Positions 8,445 to 17,300 of a DNA stretch of 64,000 nucleotides are shown here, in pieces. Numbering within the stretch: the stretch's first letter is position 1; each line of letters starts with the position of its first letter. A program made the position numbers and the translations under genes. The stretch is taken from contig NZ_JAMXMX010000024.1 of the NCBI RefSeq assembly GCF_024055725.1, positions 1 through 64,000 of the forward strand. The letters run 5' to 3'. The notes below the pieces were generated by a model. The model did no database searches. It saw only the letters and a program-made list of their open reading frames with translations, and was not told where the DNA came from. Origin of the DNA: Actinoallomurus spadix (GTDB lineage Bacteria; Actinomycetota; Actinomycetes; Streptosporangiales; Streptosporangiaceae).

Positions 8445-8460
8445 TACTGCAGTTGCAGTA
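8445..8460. promoter_or_regulatory. TetR-type operator palindrome
   Basis: TACTGCA-GT-TGCAGTA, perfect 7-base arms, 30 bases upstream of the TetR start codon and inside the divergent promoter region. Probably the site through which the TetR protein represses itself and the reductase gene. Confidence 0.65.
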
Positions 8461-8490
8461 GTGTCAACCAGTTCCCTGCGGAGGCTTTCC

Positions 8491-9060
8491 ATGCGACAGA
8501 ACCCGGCCCGGCGCACCGCGCTCCTCGACGCCGCAATCGACGTCCTGGCCAGGGAGGGATCGCGCGGCCTGACGCTGCGCGCCATCGACAAGGAGGCGGG
8601 CGTGCCCACCGGCACCGCCTCCAACTACTTCGCCAACCGGGACGAGCTGCTCACCCAGGTGATGCGCCGCACCCGCGAACGCCTCACCCCGGACCCCGAG
8701 GCCCTCGCCGAGACCATGAAGCAGGCACCGTCACACGAGCTGGCCGCCGAGCTGATGCGCCAACTGCTGACCCGCATGCGCAACGACCGCGCCGGCAACC
8801 TCGCCATGCTGGAGCTGCGCCTGGAGGCCACCCGCCGCGCCGACCTGCACACCGAACTCAGCGGCTTCCTCGCCGAGGAGAACCGGCAGGTCGTCGACTA
8901 CCACCTGACCGCGGGCCTGCCGGGCGACCGCACCGGCGTCGCGCTGCTCTACTTCGCGATGTTCGGGCTGATCGTGGACGACCTCACCGTCCCCGCCATC
9001 CTGGAGCCCTACTCGACCGACGACCTCATCGAGCAGATGGTGAACCGGCTTCTCCCCTGA
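8491..9060 (+). CDS. TetR family transcriptional regulator
   Basis: A 189-residue repressor. The N-terminal HTH reads TALLDAAIDVLAREGSRGLTLRAIDKEAGVPTGTASNYFANRDELLTQV in order, typical of TetR/AcrR proteins. The C-terminal helices form the ligand-binding domain. ATG 8491 has GCGGAGG 6-7 bases upstream; the frame is open further upstream but that part would cross the palindrome. The 3' end overlaps the convergent membrane-protein gene by 35 bases. The divergent neighbour is the RibD-like reductase, the likely target. Confidence 0.88.
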   Translation: MRQNPARRTALLDAAIDVLAREGSRGLTLRAIDKEAGVPTGTASNYFANRDELLTQVMRRTRERLTPDPEALAETMKQAPSHELAAELMRQLLTRMRNDRAGNLAMLELRLEATRRADLHTELSGFLAEENRQVVDYHLTAGLPGDRTGVALLYFAMFGLIVDDLTVPAILEPYSTDDLIEQMVNRLLP

Positions 9061-9547
9061 CGCCGTTTCCCGGCCACTGACGACGTACGGCGGCGGCGAT
9101 GTCGTCGAGCGAGTGGTCGAGGGACCGGTCGGACAGGACGATCGGGGTCCCGTACCGCGCCAGGTTGCCGCGCGCCTCACGGAACAGCCACGGCCGTACC
9201 CGGTCGACGACCACCTCGGGTGCGGTGGGCACGATCAGCAGTACGGGAGTGGACCGATTGCCGCGCAGGGCGGCGGAGCGCCGGACGTCGACCACCTCGT
9301 CCCAGCTCAGCCGCACACCCATCAGCGGGAGGCGGATTCCGCTCTCGTCGACCGCCAGCACCGGCACCCGGAACACCGTGCTGACGAGGACCGGGCCGCC
9401 GAACAGCACCAGCAGCACGCCGCCGCAGACGGCGACCACCGTGCCGAGCAGGTCGGCCCGGACCAGCCCGAACACCAGCACCGCCACGGCGGCCAGCGTG
9501 AACAGAAGGTACGGCCCGTTGGGCCGCAGGCGTACGAGCAACGTCAT
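9026..9547 (-). CDS. Two-segment membrane protein with PH-like domain, unknown function
   Basis: A 173-residue protein with two adjacent N-terminal hydrophobic segments (about residues 10-30 and 33-58) and a soluble C-terminal half containing VLAVDESGIRLPLMGVRLSWDEV, a pattern seen in bacterial PH-like (bPH) membrane proteins. Function is unknown. ATG 9547 has GTGGAG 6 bases upstream; an upstream GTG at 9580 is less likely. It overlaps the TetR gene at its 3' end and follows the ASCH gene with a gap of about 30 bases, so the two may be cotranscribed. Confidence 0.6.
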   Translation of the reverse strand: MTLLVRLRPNGPYLLFTLAAVAVLVFGLVRADLLGTVVAVCGGVLLVLFGGPVLVSTVFRVPVLAVDESGIRLPLMGVRLSWDEVVDVRRSAALRGNRSTPVLLIVPTAPEVVVDRVRPWLFREARGNLARYGTPIVLSDRSLDHSLDDIAAAVRRQWPGNGVRGEAGSPSAR

Positions 9548-9576
9548 GGGAACTCCACGATCGGCTGCTTCGCCGG

Positions 9577-10008
9577 TCAAGACCGGCCGGGACCGCCGGG
9601 CTCGACCACACGGAAGCGCTCGGCGACGACGAGTGTTCCATCGTCGATCACCGGTGTGTGCCCCAAAAACGCGCTTACACCCTCGCTCTGGAAGAACTCC
9701 TCATGCATCGCCCGCCACTCCGCCGCGTCGGCGTACCCGCGCCCCTCCGCGCGTACGTAGTCGTCGTCGATCTCCTTCATGGGGATGACGCGCACCTCGA
9801 CGAGCTCGATCACGACCGCCGGCCGCCCGTCGGAGTCCAGCACGGCGAACCGCTGCCCGGCCTCCGGCACCGCCTCCCCGGAGTGCTCGTAGATCTCGAG
9901 CAGCCCGGTCATCGCCGTCTTCCGCCCCTCCAGGATCGCCGCCACGCCGCTGTCCCGCAGCGGCCCGGGAAACGCGAGCTCGATCGTCGGAAGATCTTCG
10001 AGTTCCAT
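9577..10008 (-). CDS. ASCH domain-containing protein
   Basis: A 143-residue protein in which FPGPLRDSGVAAILEGRKTAMTGLL, the block AVLDSDGRPAVVIELVEVRVIPMKEI, GYADAAEWRAMHEEFF and the final DGTLVVAERFRVV match the ASCH superfamily (a PUA-like RNA/nucleotide-binding fold). Its molecular target is unknown. ATG 10008 was chosen by homology. There is no clear Shine-Dalgarno, but a TACGCT hexamer lies 6 bases upstream, so a leaderless transcript is plausible. It lies upstream of and in line with the membrane-protein gene. Confidence 0.75.
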   Translation of the reverse strand: MELEDLPTIELAFPGPLRDSGVAAILEGRKTAMTGLLEIYEHSGEAVPEAGQRFAVLDSDGRPAVVIELVEVRVIPMKEIDDDYVRAEGRGYADAAEWRAMHEEFFQSEGVSAFLGHTPVIDDGTLVVAERFRVVEPGGPGRS

Positions 10009-10157
10009 GGCGCGAGCGTACGACCCCGCTCCTTCGAGGACGTCGGCGAGCCGTCCCGTGCCGCGACCGCCCGGCTCAGTAGGCTCCCCGAGCACCCCGG
10101 GAGGAGCCGGACTCAGCGGCTCTCCCACCGATCGTGGAACCGGTCATGGAGGCGAAT

Positions 10158-10643
10158 GTGACCCACCCCCCGAGCCCTCGGCACCAACGGCAGCACCTGC
10201 CCCGGCGCCGGACCGGCCTGACCACCACGGTCACCATCGGCGGAGAGCGGTTCGCCCTGACCGCCAACGGCCGCCAGGACGGCACGCTCGGCGAGGTGTT
10301 CATCCAGTGGGGCAAGCAGGGCCAGACCCAGACCGGCCTCATGGACCTCTACGCCGTCACGCTCTCGGTCGGACTCCAGCGCGGCGTCCCACTCCTCGAC
10401 CTCGTCCGCCAGGGCATGGACCTGTACTTCGTGCCCAACGGCCACACCGACGACCCCGAGATCCCGCGAGTCCGGTCGGTGGTGGACTGGGTCGCCCGGC
10501 GACTGGCGATCGACTGGCTGCCGTACGAGACCCGCGCCGCCGAAGGCATCCTCACGATCCAGGAACGCGAAACCGCCGCCACAGACTGGCTCACAGCCGA
10601 GACCGCCGGCGTCCCGGCGCTCAGCTCCGCGATCAGCTGGTGA
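10158..10643 (+). CDS. Stand-alone TSCPD domain protein (NrdJ C-terminal-like)
   Basis: A 161-residue protein that is essentially one TSCPD domain, the module normally found near the C-terminus of adenosylcobalamin-dependent ribonucleotide reductase (NrdJ). The matching order is TVTIGGERFALTANGR, GTLGEVFIQWGKQG, TGLMDLYAVTLSVGLQRGVPL, VPNGHTDDPEIP and VVDWVARRLAIDWLP. The catalytic barrel and the Cys tail are absent. GTG 10158 is the chosen start, with TGGAGG 5 bases upstream; ATG 10146 and GTG 10134 lie in frame. No reductase gene is adjacent, so it may act in trans or be a repurposed fragment. Confidence 0.75.
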   Translation: MTHPPSPRHQRQHLPRRRTGLTTTVTIGGERFALTANGRQDGTLGEVFIQWGKQGQTQTGLMDLYAVTLSVGLQRGVPLLDLVRQGMDLYFVPNGHTDDPEIPRVRSVVDWVARRLAIDWLPYETRAAEGILTIQERETAATDWLTAETAGVPALSSAISW

Positions 10644-10764
10644 CTGTCGAGTTCTTCGAGGTTCACCGACCTCGCCCGGTGGAGATCGAAGCGCCGTGGT
10701 TGTCGACTAAGGCGAGGCTGCCGGGGACCGCGTATAGGGAACGCGGTGATGCGCTACGACACCG

Positions 10765-11211
10765 CTAATACGAGCAGAGACGTTGTTCGGCCCATACGAT
10801 CTTGCCGCCCTCCTCGCAGTGCACAGCCGACCAGCGCGCGCTGAGCATTTCGATGATTCCCAGCCCCCGGCCGTCTAGGTCGAGGTCGTTCGGCTGACGC
10901 TTGGTCGGGAGGACTGGGTTGATGTCCCAGACCTCGGTGAAGAGGCTGGGGCTCGTCCACTTGAGGCGTAGGCGAATACGGCCGATCTCGGTGATCCCCA
11001 TGGCTTGGTGGAAGGCATTGGTCGCCTTCAGCGCATTGGTGGCCAGCTCGGACACGATCGTCTCCGTGTCGTGGATCAGCTCAGTCGGGAGGTGCCAGTG
11101 CCGAGCCACCTCGGCAACCAGGCGGCGGGCGAGGGGGACGGCGTTCGGTGCGGCAGCCAGGTTGACGGCCTGGTCCTGCTGGTTCGGGAAGAAAGCCACG
11201 GTTGGCCTCAT
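10765..11211 (-). CDS. ATP-binding protein (HATPase_c_2, RsbW-like)
   Basis: A 148-residue protein with the GHKL fold of anti-sigma-factor kinases. The N box is ETIVSELATNALKAT and the G1-type motif is DLDLDGRGLGIIEML. The C-terminal KIVWAEQ end is typical of the many actinobacterial ATP-binding proteins encoded beside XRE/DUF5753 regulators and DUF397 proteins. It is divergent from such a regulator here. Its partner is unknown; the family suggests a role in switching a sigma factor or a developmental regulator. Confidence 0.85.
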   Translation of the reverse strand: MRPTVAFFPNQQDQAVNLAAAPNAVPLARRLVAEVARHWHLPTELIHDTETIVSELATNALKATNAFHQAMGITEIGRIRLRLKWTSPSLFTEVWDINPVLPTKRQPNDLDLDGRGLGIIEMLSARWSAVHCEEGGKIVWAEQRLCSY

Positions 11212-11269
11212 GCGATCACCACACTCGGTAAGTTCTCGGGTGCTCAGTGTGAACCTGCATCAGAGATCA

Positions 11270-11301
11270 ATGCAACCTGTTGCATAGGATTCAGGTTGCA
11301 T
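11270..11301. promoter_or_regulatory. XRE/DUF5753 operator cluster
   Basis: ATGCAAC-CT-GTTGCAT (11270-11285) is a perfect palindrome, and AGGTTGCAT at 11293-11301 is a further half-site, the exact complement of ATGCAACCT at 11270. The cluster ends 20 bases before the XRE start codon. Probable autoregulatory operator. Confidence 0.6.
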
Positions 11302-11321
11302 TTCGTTCCGGGAGGTCCCCC

Positions 11322-12197
11322 ATGCCCGCTCACCCGCACCCCACCGTCCGGTTGCGTCGCCTGGCCGGAAGCCTGAACCGCCTACGTACAGCCCGCGGCC
11401 TGAGTAGAGAAGACGTCGCAGAAGCCACCGGAATCAACAAGGCCACGCTCTACCGGATCGAGAAAGCCAAGGTCCGTCCACAGGCACGCACGCTCGCCGC
11501 CATGCTGACGCTGTACGAGGTCGAGCCGGACGAGCAGCGAGCCCTCACCAGACTCCTCAAGGACTCGTCGCAATCCGGATGGTGGCAGGCGTACACGGAC
11601 GAGCTGCCCGAGGAGTACAGCACCTACATCGAGTTCGAGAACGAAGCGCGGAGTGTCTGGAACTACGAGAGCCTCTACATCCCTGGCCTACTCCAGACCG
11701 AGGACTATGCCCGCGCCGTCATCCCCGGCGGCATGCCATCCCTGAGCCGACAAGAGGTCGACCGGCGAGTCCAGGTCAGGATGGAACGCCAAGCGATCCT
11801 GGACCGCGACCCAGCGCTCCGTCTCTGGGCGATCTGCGACGAGGCAGCGATCCACCGCGCGGTTGGTGGCCCAGCCGTGATGCGTGATCAACTCTTGCAC
11901 CTGGTCTCGGCCATGGAGCGGCCGAACGTCACGCTCCAAGTCGTGCCGTTCAACGTTGGCGCGCACCCCGGCATGCCGGGATCGTTCGTCGTACTTCAGT
12001 TTTCCGGCGATCCGGCTGTTGTCTACATCGACAGCATGGCCGGCAACCTTTTCCTCGAAGAGGAAGCAGACGTACATCGCTACACTGGACTCTACGAACA
12101 CCTCAGAGCTGTCGCAATCAGTCCAGACGCCACCAGAAAGCTGATAATCCGCGTGGCCGACGAGTATCAAGTAAGGGAAGAGACAGACGATGAATGA
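11322..12197 (+). CDS. XRE family regulator with DUF5753 domain
   Basis: A 291-residue regulator. The N-terminal HTH (RLRTARGLSREDVAEATGINKATLYRIEKAK) is followed by the DUF5753 domain: SVWNYESLYIPGLLQTEDYARAV, RMERQAIL, LWAICDEAAIHR and VVPFNVGAHPGMPGSFVVLQF. ATG 11322 is preceded by GGGAGGT 5 bases upstream. In actinomycetes these regulators form modules with a downstream DUF397 protein and a divergent ATP-binding protein, which is the arrangement here. The DUF397 partner is truncated. Confidence 0.9.
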   Translation: MPAHPHPTVRLRRLAGSLNRLRTARGLSREDVAEATGINKATLYRIEKAKVRPQARTLAAMLTLYEVEPDEQRALTRLLKDSSQSGWWQAYTDELPEEYSTYIEFENEARSVWNYESLYIPGLLQTEDYARAVIPGGMPSLSRQEVDRRVQVRMERQAILDRDPALRLWAICDEAAIHRAVGGPAVMRDQLLHLVSAMERPNVTLQVVPFNVGAHPGMPGSFVVLQFSGDPAVVYIDSMAGNLFLEEEADVHRYTGLYEHLRAVAISPDATRKLIIRVADEYQVREETDDE

Positions 12198-12276
12198 CTT
12201 GCCCCAGATCGATTGGCGCAAGAGCAGCCGATCTAGTTCGAACGGCCAGTGCGTTGAGGTAGGAGTAGCCGGATAG
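12190..12276 (+). pseudogene. Truncated DUF397 protein gene
   Basis: ATG 12190 overlaps the XRE stop by 8 bases and opens a 28-residue frame: an N-terminal IDWRKSSRSSSNGQCVEV, the diagnostic start of DUF397 proteins, and then GVAG and a stop. Intact family members are about 60-70 residues and continue with VAVRDSKDP-type sequence and a C-terminal FT..EW segment, none of which follows here. The break lies 38 bases from the first gene of the AT-richer island and is a candidate insertion or deletion junction. Confidence 0.7.
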
Positions 12277-12314
12277 TCAGGAAGACGCCCTGCTTAATCT
12301 TCGATCACTGGCCG

Positions 12315-13925
12315 TTACGGGCGGTGCAGCGCCCGGTGATACCTTATGTATTCCAACCCGACTCGGTGATTGCGCTTCACACGCAGATCACCAACGACTT
12401 CTCCATCCTCATCAATCACAGCATAGTTGTCATTGATGACGAACGAGCCCAACGAAATAAGCATGCGATGATTCGGGCACAAGCACAGGATGTTCTCTGC
12501 AATGTCCGGCCCGTGGTGGGGTGCGCTCAATCCGCGAAGATGTAGCGTTTGCGCGAACCGCATTCCGCCCGGAATCTCGAGAAAAATACCGCACACCTGG
12601 CATTCATAATCATGCACCCGCATGACCGATTCGGCTATACGCCGGTCCTGATATACATCATTTGAGACAAGCTCCCATTGATTGGGGGCCACGTTACGAG
12701 ATCGGCCGATGCCACCGTCACTCTGGAGCTGCTCGAGCCGAAACTGTAGAACGCGAAATCCATCCAATCCCTTAGTGGTCCAGTATTCTCCTACAGAGAA
12801 TAGGCCGTCATATCTGAAACCCACCGGAGGAGAGTGATTAGGATCGCCACCAGCCCCCCGAATTACCCTCACCGGCAGACCAGTCACGATATTTCTCAGC
12901 AGGGCCGCATTACCGGGATCCGTCGGGTCCTGATCCTTAACCTGTTGCTTTGTGTCTTGGTCGCGCCCGCCATGCCCCGTGTAGATGATCACACTCCCGA
13001 AATCTTGGTCGTCTTTATAGCCGCCAGATACAACGATTGATTCAGCACCTCCCCGGGCAGCAGAGCCGCAGATACCAGCCCGCAACTGCCGATGGATGTG
13101 GGCGTCATACAGCGACCGGCGATCAGGGAAGACGGCCCCCACCTCAATTCCCCTGTATTGATGACCGAAGGCAGCTATCGAGACTCTTGAATTCTTCTTG
13201 ATCCCTTGGTTCTTGACGAGAGGAAGCTGGCCTATCTGGTTGTAGCTACGCTTACGCGGCAAGGGCAAGCCCTTGCTCCGCATACTATCCCTCAGGTGGC
13301 TATAAATATCATCCAGGGTTATCTCTTCCGGACCGTTTGGCACTCCAGCGTCGATGAGCTTTATCAATTCACCCGTGAACGCCGTCAGGTCACCATCAAG
13401 AGGCGCAATTGCCTGCTTATCCGCGGACGTCGCAGCGAGGATATAGGCACCATCTATGTCAGCAAGGTCGACGACAGCGCCTACCGAGTCCGACATTGCG
13501 CCGATAGCGCGCCCGCTGTAACAGCAGTCCAGAATAACTATCGTGCGCTTGGCTCGACCCTCTAGGAGGAGGTCGCGAACGTGGTCGTAGGAGACTGCGG
13601 TATATGGACGCTGCGAATCAGAGTCACAGAGCGCGAGGTGGAGCTGACCTTTCTGATCAATGAAGCCGTGACCCGCAAAGTAAAAGATCAGTGTATCAGT
13701 CGCCTCATGTGCCGCCTCTCTGAGAGGATCCAGCATTTCAGGGTTTGTCAGAGGGTCACGAACAAGCTTACAGTTTTGCGGCGGTAGGCCCCAAATACCC
13801 TGACTACAGAAGACCCTTTGAAGCGAATCGATATTGTTCGATGTGCTAGGCAGGGACCCAAGAATGGAGTACTCGCTAACACCCACGAGGACGGCTCGCG
13901 ACTTGGCACCACTTGGCAGCGTCAC
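12315..13925 (-). CDS. Caspase-like protease fused to SRA (YDG) and HNH nuclease domains
   Basis: A 536-residue three-domain protein. Residues 8-240 are a C14 caspase-like domain: VLVGVSEY at the start, catalytic His86 in YFAGHG, and catalytic Cys135 in ILDCCYSG. Residues 251-400 are an SRA/YDG domain, the reader of modified cytosine in UHRF1 and McrA-type enzymes: AGICGSAARGGAESIVVSGG, YKDDQDFGSVIIYTGHGG, LPVRVIRG and YDG at 372-374. Residues 440-490 are an HNH nuclease: CQVC (442-445), His462, HHGPD, ENILCLCPNHR. GTG 13925 overlaps the EACC1 stop by 4 bases (coupled translation). Base composition is AT-richer than the surroundings. SRA-HNH and EACC1-linked caspases are each known; the fusion points to a modified-DNA-sensing defence effector. 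Function is inferred. Confidence 0.85.
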   Translation of the reverse strand: MTLPSGAKSRAVLVGVSEYSILGSLPSTSNNIDSLQRVFCSQGIWGLPPQNCKLVRDPLTNPEMLDPLREAAHEATDTLIFYFAGHGFIDQKGQLHLALCDSDSQRPYTAVSYDHVRDLLLEGRAKRTIVILDCCYSGRAIGAMSDSVGAVVDLADIDGAYILAATSADKQAIAPLDGDLTAFTGELIKLIDAGVPNGPEEITLDDIYSHLRDSMRSKGLPLPRKRSYNQIGQLPLVKNQGIKKNSRVSIAAFGHQYRGIEVGAVFPDRRSLYDAHIHRQLRAGICGSAARGGAESIVVSGGYKDDQDFGSVIIYTGHGGRDQDTKQQVKDQDPTDPGNAALLRNIVTGLPVRVIRGAGGDPNHSPPVGFRYDGLFSVGEYWTTKGLDGFRVLQFRLEQLQSDGGIGRSRNVAPNQWELVSNDVYQDRRIAESVMRVHDYECQVCGIFLEIPGGMRFAQTLHLRGLSAPHHGPDIAENILCLCPNHRMLISLGSFVINDNYAVIDEDGEVVGDLRVKRNHRVGLEYIRYHRALHRP

Positions 13926-14266
13926 GACTCGACCTTTCCGATAGCCGAGTATATCTTGGCAGCCATCTCAGGATCGGCGCCGTCTATGGTTACCTTAATC
14001 CCGTCACGCTCAATCGTGACGGTGCGATGATTACGGCGCGTGGAATACCAGCTGGCGAACGCAAGAGCGAAGTTCCCCACCTGGAACCCCTCATCGAGCA
14101 CCATTTTGATGGCCTCGAAGGATGCACCCATCTTCCCAGGCTCAGGCAAGTCTGAGGATAGGGAGATAAGCGCATCGTGCCTGATATCCGGATCGTCACG
14201 CAGCCACTGCAACAGCGAGCGGAGCTCGTCTGCAGCGCCGTCACCACTTACGGAAATGTTGATCAT
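13922..14266 (-). CDS. Effector-associated constant component EACC1
   Basis: A 114-residue protein with the EACC1 pattern: N-terminal strand ISVSGDGAADELRSLLQWLRDDPDIR, then DLPEPGKMGASFEAIKMVLD, a hydrophobic GNFALAFASWYSTRR and a C-terminal strand pair VTIERDGIKVTIDG. EACC1 was defined by comparative genomics as the constant partner of caspase- or trypsin-like effectors in actinobacterial conflict systems; its biochemical role is unproven. ATG 14266 follows GGGGGAAG by 8 bases; upstream in-frame ATGs at 14284 and 14302 are less well placed. It is first in an operon with the caspase-SRA-HNH gene, which it overlaps by 4 bases. Confidence 0.85.
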   Translation of the reverse strand: MINISVSGDGAADELRSLLQWLRDDPDIRHDALISLSSDLPEPGKMGASFEAIKMVLDEGFQVGNFALAFASWYSTRRNHRTVTIERDGIKVTIDGADPEMAAKIYSAIGKVES

Positions 14267-14395
14267 GGTCGCAGCTTCCCCCATGTCCCTCGCTGTGCAC
14301 ATGCGGAGAACAATTTAGGGCAAATCCACCCCGAGTGCATGCAAATCGCCGATCTTGGTCTTCGCCCTGGTAACGACGCCGCGTACAGTGCCGCC
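14267..14395. promoter_or_regulatory. Divergent promoter region of the defence island
   Basis: The 129 bases between the divergent EACC1 and SauUSI-like genes. On the plus strand TACAGT (14384-14389) ends 6 bases before ATG 14396, a leaderless -10 arrangement. On the minus strand an AT-rich TAAATT lies upstream of EACC1. I see no strong palindrome. Confidence 0.5.
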
Positions 14396-17300
14396 ATGCC
14401 AGAAGCTCAGCCCGGTGTCTACGAGCACCTCATCACCACGGCTGTCCGTAGACAGCTTCAGTGCATCAGCGATGATCTTGTGCACCGTAAGCGGCTAGGT
14501 GATGAGGATGCGGGAGCGATCCTCGGCCGACACCTATCTCAGCTTGTAAGCCGGGCTCTGAAGCTCGCCCGCGAGGCAGACAACGGACGAGACCCGGTGG
14601 CAGCACAGGTGGCGATGGCCAATCGGATCGCGGAGGCCATCGCCTCTGTCATGGCTGATGCGGTGACCAGTGACGACTTCGTCGCTGATGGACATGAGGT
14701 GCTGCTCGCGGTGGCTGCTAGCCGGCGACCTGACGGGACCGTTGCGTTCCCCGACCGACCCGACATCCCTCTCTCGACCAGCGCTCTCCTCGTCAACGGG
14801 CACGAACAACCCCAAGTCGGCCGGCAGGTAGTCAAGGAACTCGACTCTGCTGACCAGGTTGATCTGCTCTGTGCGTTCATCAAGTGGCATGGCCTGCGGC
14901 TGATCGATGACAGCCTTCAGCGTTTCATCGAACGAGGCGGCAGGATGCGGGTGATCACGACGACCTACATCGGCGCCACCGAGCGTAGGGCGCTCGATCG
15001 GCTCGTCGGCATGGGCGCCGAGGTCAAGATCAACTATGAAACGCGCACCACTCGGCTCCACGCTAAAGCTTGGCTGTTTCGCCGTGCTTCGCAGCTGGAC
15101 ACCGCATACGTCGGGTCGTCGAATCTGTCCAAGACAGCTTTGACAGACGGTAAGGAGTGGAACGTCCGGCTCGCCCGCGCGGAGCAACCGCACCTGCTCG
15201 ACACCTTCCAGGCGACCTTCGATGAATATTGGGCAGATCCCTCCTTCGAGACGTACGTCCCGAGCCGGGATACCCAGCGACTCGACGAAGCTCTCAAGAA
15301 GGAAGCTGGGGGACCCACTGACCTCCCACTTCAGATCACCAACATTGCGGTTACGCCCTATCCCTACCAGCGCGAGATCTTGGACGAGGTCCAGGCAGCA
15401 CGCAAGCTACACGGCCACTGGCGGAACCTCGCCGTCATGGCGACCGGCACCGGCAAGACTGTCGTTGCCGCGCTCGACTACAAGCGGCTGCGAGCTCAAG
15501 GCGCTGCTGAGTCGCTCCTGTTCGTCGCGCATCGCAAGGAGATCTTGCAGCAGAGTCTCTTGACCTTCCGGCAGACGCTGCAGGACGGATCGTTCGGGGA
15601 ACTGCTCGTCGATGGCCAGCGACCGCAGGAGTGGCGACACGTCTTCGCCTCGATCCAGTCGCTATCCCGCCTCGACATCGAACCGGACCACTTCGACATG
15701 GTGATCGTCGACGAGTTCCACCACGCGGAGGCGGCAACTTATACCCGGCTGCTTGATCACCTGAAGCCGAAGGTGCTGCTCGGCCTCACCGCTACCCCAG
15801 AACGCACAGACGGTGCCGACATCCTTCACTGGTTCGACGGCGGTAAGCCGACCGTGGAACTTCGGCTGTGGGAAGCGCTGGAACGAGACCTCCTTGTCCC
15901 ATTCCACTACTTCGGGATCCACGATGCCACTGACTTGTCTCAGATCACATGGCGACGTGGCACCGGCTACGACATCGCAGAGCTGACGAACCTCTACACC
16001 GGCCACGACGCGCGTGTCTCCATGGTGATCAAGGCGCTGGCGGACAAGCTCGCCAACGTCCGCGACATGCGTGCCGTCGGCTTCTGCGTCAGCATCGCGC
16101 ATGCGGAGTTCATGGCGACGCGCTTCAACCAGGCAGGTATCCCGTCAGTCGCGGTCACCTCCGCGACTGATCGGAGCGCGCGGGAGCAAACGCTCATCGA
16201 CCTGCGGAACCGGGAGATCAACGTTGTCTTCACGGTCGACCTGTTCAACGAGGGCGTTGACGTGCCCCAAATCGACACAGTGCTCTTCCTCCGCCCCACC
16301 GAGAGCGCCACCGTCTTCCTCCAACAGCTCGGCCGAGGCCTGCGCTTCGCCGATGACAAGCCATGTCTCACGGTCTTGGATTTCGTTGGGCGTCAGAACG
16401 TCAACTTCCGCTTCGACTTGCGGTACCGAGCGCTTACGGGTGACAGTCCCCGCCAGCTCGAACGCGACATCCATGACGGGTTCCCCACCCTGCCAGCCGG
16501 CTGCCATATCGACCTCGATCGCGAGGTCAGCAAGCTGGTGCTGGAGAACCTCAAGCAGGCACTCAACGCTAACAAGAAGGCGATCCTCGCTGAGCTGCGC
16601 AGCTCGGCGGAGCGGAGCCTGGCCGGCTTCCTCGACGAAAGCGGGCTCGAACTTGAGGATCTTTACTCCGGCTCGCGAGGAGGCTGGGTCGGCCTTCGCC
16701 GCGAAGCTGGTCTTGAGCAAAGGATTCCGACAGATCCTAAGGATGACCGTAGTCTCGCCTCCGCGATCGGTCGGATGCTGCACATCGACGATCCTGAGCG
16801 GATCGGCTTCGTCCGCGATGTGTTCTCACAAAACGAACCGCCTCGGCCGGCAACCTTCGATCATCGCCGACGGCGCCTTCTAGCGATGCTTCATGCATCT
16901 GTGGACAGCAGCCTGCCGCTGAGCGCCCTCGCCCGGAATCTTGCGCGTTTCTGGCGGAACCCGGCTCGCAGGGATGAAGTCCTAGAGATCACTGAGGTGC
17001 TACGAGCGCGTCTTCACCGCATCACCCCTCCGTTGGCCGAGGCAAGCCACATCCCTCTTCGCCTCCACGCCACCTACACCAAGGACGAGATTCTGGCTGC
17101 GTTCGGCATGGAGAAGCCACGATCGTGGGTGGCAGGCGTGCGCTGGATGCCTGAAGAGCAAGCCGACATCTTCTTTGTAACGATCAACAAGACCGAAGAT
17201 CACTTCTCACCGCAGACGATGTACAGCGACCGAGCTATCAGTCCTACAGAGTTCCAGTGGGAGTCCCAGCATCTCACCCGCGAGAGCTCCGAGACCGGTC

